From NCBI GenBank assembly GCA_032164245.1, contig JAVMKO010000003.1, positions 63,682,390 through 63,746,389 of the forward strand: a DNA stretch of 64,000 nucleotides, written 5' to 3'. The translations under genes were made by a program, and so were the position numbers. Source of the DNA: Sternotherus odoratus (Eukaryota > Chordata > Testudines > Kinosternidae). Below the pieces are notes generated by a model. That model searched no databases, had not been told where the DNA came from, and saw nothing but the letters and a program-made list of their open reading frames with translations. Positions 1 to 64,000 of the stretch are shown piece by piece (the first letter of the stretch is position 1; every line of letters begins with the position of its first letter).

Positions 1-182
1 AAATGCAGCCAGTATTTTATATCAACTTAAATTCTTATTTTGGTATACAGTGCACATGAAGATGTTAAAATATAAATGACATTGCTACAAGACCCTCAAT
101 TTGGAATATTAAAATACTGTTTAGTACGAGTTGTAGCTAGAATACTCCCCCCTCCCCCCCCCCAGTGAAGACCAGCCCATAG

Positions 183-531
183 TGTCACAGGGTCCGTGCC
201 GGTCCTGTGTTCTCCCTTGCCCGAAATAAAGCTTAGCTGCTGGATCTCCAGGCCCGAGGCCTCCCTCTAGCAGTAAGGAGACCGTGCAACCACCTCCTGT
301 TCCCTGCCTGGACTTCTCCTGACTGTGAGTCAGGGGTTCTTATAGCCCTCACAGCTCCTAGCCGCAGCTGTAGCCCTTTAATCCTGCCTAGCTCTGCGAG
401 CTAGCACTAATTCGGGTTTCCACCAGAGTCCCCTGCCGGCTACGGCCGGCCCCTGGAGCCTCCTGCCAGCAAGCAGGGTTTACTTGACAGAGGTAGGGCA
501 TTCTAGGAGTTTTCACCCCAGCCCTGCCACA
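183..531 (-). mobile_element. Solo LTR-like element (TGTGGCAG family, copy 1)
   Basis: Read on the minus strand it starts TGTGGCAGGG and ends CCCTGTGACA, so it has TG...CA ends, with a TATAAG box at about 340. The flanks CATAG and CTTAG match 4 of 5, a possible worn target duplication. The sequence immediately to its left (about 165-179) resembles the right end of the MITE type seen at 20332-20587. No internal retroviral genes are present. Confidence 0.6.
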
Positions 532-3205
532 CTTAGCAACAAGTCTCTCATTCATCCAGCTATTAGCTACCAATTCTATGGCTTGGCATTTCATACAAGT
601 CAAAATGATACAAAATGGCTAGAGCTATGAATATTCTAAAAGATGAATTTGCTGCAGAATTGTACTTCACAGTATAAACTTTCATCCTGAAAAAAGTTTT
701 AGTCATTTTTATGAAGAAAACCTTTCAGATGTGAAGCAAATATAAACTGGTATTATGATATCAACCTCTTGAGTCTCCAAACCATCCTCAACAATAATTC
801 TCAGAGCATGAACTGTTCTCATTATTTCAATGGAATTCAAACTTGACGTTTAATGATAACTGAAATATCAACATTAAATACGTCTCTCCTCATAATTAAG
901 AACAAACATATCCATCAACACGGGATGACCCTGAAGCATACTGGGGAAACTGTTGAACTAAAGAACTGCAAGCTAAGGTTCCTTCAAAAAATTTCTACTC
1001 ACCAGAAATCCCAAGCCTGCACCCACAAAGGGAAGGAAAATGGAAGATGCATATCCTCCTCAGTAATAAAAGATTAACCAAGTCTTGGTGCACAATCACT
1101 TTCCCTCCCATGACTTCCTCCGTGCCAAAAGCCCCAAGTTACCTCCCACCCACAGCACTGCATTTCTGTTATGGTCAATACAAAACAGTGTCACATTTAA
1201 AATTTAGATACAGAATTTAAAAATGTATATAAACGCCACCAGTAAACACTGCAGTGATTTCATTACTCCTTTCCGTATTTAATTTGATTAATACCTCGGG
1301 TTTTGGATTTACTTGAAGCTGCCTAGTTTACAGCAACTTTCTAGTTTGCAGCAACTTTTAATGATTAATAATCATTAAATTATGATCATTAATTATTATC
1401 ATTAAATTAATGATTAACTGATTAATACCTCGGGTTTTGGATTTACTTGAAGCTGCCTAGTTTACAGCAACTTTCTAGTTTACAGCAACAAAGCATCAAA
1501 AGAAACCTGAAGGCCCTGACACAGAGTTTAGGCCAGAACTATCCAAAAATCAAAGGACACAGAGTGTATGCAGGGCCATCTAATCACCTTTTGTCATCAC
1601 CTGGAGGTTTTTGCACAAATTGTGCCACTCGGGTTATGGAGTACATGAAGAACAACCTATTAAAAAAGGATTTTCCCAGTATATCCAAAATTATACTATT
1701 TTACACTGAAATCATCAAAAGTCAGACTTCCATTACTCCTAAGTGAAGGCAAAACTGCAAGAGGAAAAAGACATTTAAAAGCACATTTAAAAAGCACATT
1801 TAAAATATGCTTAAAAATGTCAAATGGAACATAAAAAAAAATTGATAGTAGCTTTAAATTATTATTTTTACTAGATCTACTAAATACATTTTATGGTCTC
1901 TGGTTGGGAAAAAAGGATATCTGATTTTTCACTTAAGTAGCATGAAAGGCATACTCAGGCCAGAATGAGAGGATTTAAAAAAATAATGCAAATTCTTAAT
2001 GCAAAGTGCTACCCAGCAAATGCAGACTCTTAAAAGAAATTCCTCATTCAGGAAAATTTTTCCACCTGGATGCTTTGCATTTAAGGGGTTTACAAAGAGT
2101 TTGTTGACAGGTATTTTATAAATACAAAATTTGTAATACAAATACAAAATACTTGTTTGCATTATGTATACCATGATTAGAGTTTTGGCTAACAGACCGC
2201 TCAACCTAGCTTCTACATTTTTCATACCCAGACATCCATATTTCCAGAGATGTCATTGGATTTATACGTGCACATGTCAGATCTGGTAGCTTTTGAAAGT
2301 GTCCTCCCAGTGGTGGCTATAATTAGACTTGGCAGAATTAGATTTCTTTTTAAGCATTTTTTTTCAAATGTTGATCTAAATTTTCACAGTTGTGCAAGAT
2401 TATGAGGGAATAAACAATGAGCAGATCAGACAATTATTCAATGACAGATGTTGAGTTTATAAAGCTTTAACTTCTTTGAACCATTAACACACAATGGTCA
2501 ACTCCACATGTCAAAATATACAAAGTAAATATTCTTAAATCAAACCATTAAGATAAGAAGCATAATTTTTCTTATCTGTAAAATTCAATTACTATTCATG
2601 GAAATATTTTTTCTTCGGTTTGTGCATGTATAGTGAAATTGACATTTATCAACATTTACCAATAAAAAGCTGATGTTTCCAAGCCTATCTATAATGCTCA
2701 AATGGTCAAGAACAATAGGTTTCTACCACCATCTGCGCTTAGCTGATACCACAGACCAGAAGCTAATACATTATAGCAGAAAAATAGTAATCTGAGTCAT
2801 TTCTGCCAATTTCGAGTCCTAAACGTTAAAGGTACAAACAATATAAATTTAATAACTATTAAAAAAAACAGCTATATCATAGCAGTATGTGATCTGTAAA
2901 CAAAATAAAACAAATAGTGGTCTAATAAGGCTGGTATTAGTCAATTTCAGGGGACACGTCACAGAATCACACTAGTTCATTAACAAGGCTATAAACACAA
3001 TGCATTCCACTTGGAGCACATATCCCAAACCAGTGCTTTTCAAAGTACCATTCTGGATTTAGGAATAGCAAAATTGGACTAATGGAAAAAACAGATCTCT
3101 AATTTAGAAAGGCCAGAAACTGTGACCTGGAAGTACTGCAGGTAGAAATGCAGGAATCAGTTCTGCAAGGGATGGAAGAACAGATCAAGACTCTCACTAA
3201 TAACC
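532..3205. other. Intron/intergenic sequence 3' of window exon 21, mostly unique
   Basis: AT-rich sequence with short ORFs only. Apart from the 1286-1490 duplication I see no gene, RNA or recognisable repeat. It belongs to the HACE1 intron before the missing last exon. Confidence 0.6.
1286..1490 (+). repeat. Local direct duplication (134-bp offset)
   Basis: About 71 bp starting GATTAATACCTCGGGTTTTG at 1286 recurs at 1420 with nearly no change. An AT-rich, partly palindromic stretch (about 1358-1419) lies between. It looks like a local tandem duplication. The ORF that crosses it does not resemble a protein family. Confidence 0.8.
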
Positions 3206-3213
3206 CCCTAAAC

Positions 3214-3463
3214 CAGGGGTCGGGAACGTATGGCTCGCGAGCCAGGTGTGGCTCTTTTGAGAATTGCATCTGGCTCACGCGGCGCTGCTCTGTCCGCGAG
3301 GGCTGGGGGCGTGTCGCTCTTCTCCTTCCCTCGCTGGAGTCGGGTCCCAGCAGCGTGACCCAGCGAACAAGTAAATAAAATATATTATATGGCTCTTACT
3401 GAAATAAATTTCCAAATATTTTGCTTTCATGGCTCTCTGAGTCAAAAAGGTTCCCGACCCCTG
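3214..3463. mobile_element. Non-autonomous hAT element, 250 bp
   Basis: Termini CAGGGGTCGGGAAC and GTTCCCGACCCCTG are perfect 14-bp inverted repeats. They are flanked by a perfect 8-bp target duplication CCCTAAAC (3206-3213 and 3464-3471). An 8-bp duplication and CAGGGGT ends are diagnostic of hAT (Charlie-like) elements. No transposase is encoded. Confidence 0.93.
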
Positions 3464-3471
3464 CCCTAAAC

Positions 3472-4657
3472 TGACCATGATCCTAGGAGACAGTGAAGCA
3501 CTTAACAGATACAATGAGACTAATGGGGGATGGAGACATTTTGGGTGGCCAACCCATAGCAGTGGAACTCTTTGCAACAAAACCAGAGGACGACCACAAA
3601 CTTGGCTCCTCCAGGGCAAAATGCAATATCCTCTTTTTATTGCCTGCCCACAAAATTAACAGGAAAAAGAAAAATCCACTATTCTGCCATTTCAAGGATG
3701 TGGGAGAGAAGATAGAATTTAAAAGATGGAGGAAAAATAATTCTACCTGCCCCCCAGGAAGAAGGGCAAGAGAAAAAATTAGACCTACACACTGACCACT
3801 TAAGTGGTATAAACAGAATCTTCTGTTGACCTACCCTGCAACCAGTTATTTGAACCTTGCAGGAAACCATTACATTCACTGTGACTAACACGCACCTCCT
3901 GGCAGGTAGATTCCTTAACCCCTCCTTGAATTTTCACCTCCCCCATGAAAAGGGAGGCACAAGTGACTCATGACAGAAGGAACCAGTATTTGGGACTGTG
4001 CTCTTGGGGAAACACTTGGAACAGCCTAGTTTGGAGTCAAACTTTATAGTGCATTGTTTATTTTAACTACCAATAAAAGAACCAACTTGGAAAGAAAGAC
4101 GAGTTTGGACACTCAAGTGTGTTCTATAGTAGAGCAGTATGACAAATGCCTGTTCAGATATGGATTTACATACAAATTTGTAGAACTCTCCGATACAACA
4201 ACAATTGGCAAAAGGGAATATCTATGATACAAAAATAGCTACCAATTCTACCATAGGTTATGCAGCAAGAAGAAAATAAAATCCATTAAATCTACTATTG
4301 TGGAGGCAAGATCTTCAAACCAGCAACTGTGTGTTTCTATCTGAAACAACTATAAGTCTTGTTAAATAATTGGAGCTAAAGATAGCACATTAACCACACA
4401 AGAGACAATGCACACGAATAAGTGATGAAATAAAACTAAGTGACTACCAAAATTACTGTAAGTGCTGACAAATACTAATTAGCCATTTTTGTGGTAACAG
4501 TAAAAATGTTTACATATCAACGAACAGTAGATTTCTAAGTGAGTATTCAGTTAAGAAAACACACAGTTCTTGGTCATGAAATGTGTCTTTCAATTTGCAG
4601 TCCAGTTGGCTCAAGAGTATTAATAATGTATGCATTATAAACAGAAATATTTCTCAC
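3472..4657. other. Intron, no recognised feature
   Basis: Several overlapping short ORFs around 3480-3890 on both strands have no family resemblance. I see no repeat or RNA gene. Confidence 0.55.
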
Positions 4658-63529
<58,872 letters not shown>

Positions 63530-64000
63530 CTGTGCAGAAATTAGATTATTCAGTTACCATAAAATCTTGTGTAAATTTATCCAGTAACTGTCTGTTTTTA
63601 GAAGTTACTGTAGATGAACAGATTCATCTATTTACCCTGTATGATAGATCTATATATAGACATGACAAATTATTGAAAGAAAAGCTGCTGCTGTTTATAT
63701 GGAAAATATGTTAAAATAATATTTTATGATGAAGTAGTGATATTACTGTGGGTGAAAGCAAACTGTTCTAAATAAGAAAAATGTACATTCGACAAAGAAT
63801 CTAAAAATAAATTATCCTTTTATCCTTCAGATTGCTGATAAGTTCTCATTACTGAATTGTCTCAGTACCATGCAAGTTAATTTAAAAAGTAAAGGATATT
63901 TTAGAATTCCTATATTTACATACTTTCATAGTTGTGTTACTGATGTTACTAAAATGATTTTTTTAAAATATAATCTTCTTACTACTATTAATGCTGTTGA
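63530..64000. other. Intron upstream of window exon 1
   Basis: AT-rich; no further HACE1 exon was recognised before the window ends. Confidence 0.6.

Noticed and set aside
1447..1746. 99-codon ORF in the left intron
   Set aside because: It begins inside a local duplication and has no recognisable domain.

Overview
This is a 64 kb stretch of vertebrate nuclear DNA, almost all of it the interior of one protein-coding gene on the minus strand: HACE1, an ankyrin-repeat HECT-type E3 ubiquitin ligase. I place 21 coding exons between 63529 and 4658. All have GT/AG splice sites, and their phases join into one open frame of 812 complete codons plus a partial codon at each end. The product runs from about residue 26 to about residue 839 of a roughly 910-residue protein. 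The first ~25 codons lie beyond the right edge. The last ~70 codons, which include the HECT active-site cysteine in this family, lie beyond the left edge. No other host gene, tRNA, rRNA or CRISPR array was recognised.

The transposon content points to a non-avian sauropsid, most likely a turtle, with a crocodilian less likely. CR1-type LINEs ending in ATTCTATGATTCTA, old L3/CR1-like LINEs, many non-autonomous hAT and Tigger/mariner-like elements, solo-LTR-like sequences and a Penelope-like element occur together. There are no Alu, B1 or L1 type repeats. The assignment is an inference from repeat families.

Layout, left to right: 1-4.6 kb, intron with a minus-strand LTR and a hAT element; 4.66-8.2 kb, three HECT exons; 8.2-18.6 kb, the largest intron, packed with LINE remains and their own insertions; 18.6-32.3 kb, exons for most of the HECT domain and the middle region; 32.3-44 kb, middle-region exons among hAT and Tigger-like elements; 44-61.9 kb, ankyrin-repeat exons, with a three-level transposon nest at 54.4-56.6 kb and GC-rich tandem arrays at 60.3-60.7 kb; 62.4-63.3 kb, a degraded Penelope-like element; 63.5 kb, the most 5' exon in the window.

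The most interesting non-genic features are a degraded hammerhead-ribozyme motif at the 3' end of the Penelope-like element, the three-level nest with target duplications still readable on the two inner insertions, an LTR whose 4-bp duplication exactly rejoins a LINE reading frame, and a 74-bp perfect palindrome inside a TA-flanked element. Every long ORF outside HACE1 lies in repeats or low-complexity sequence.
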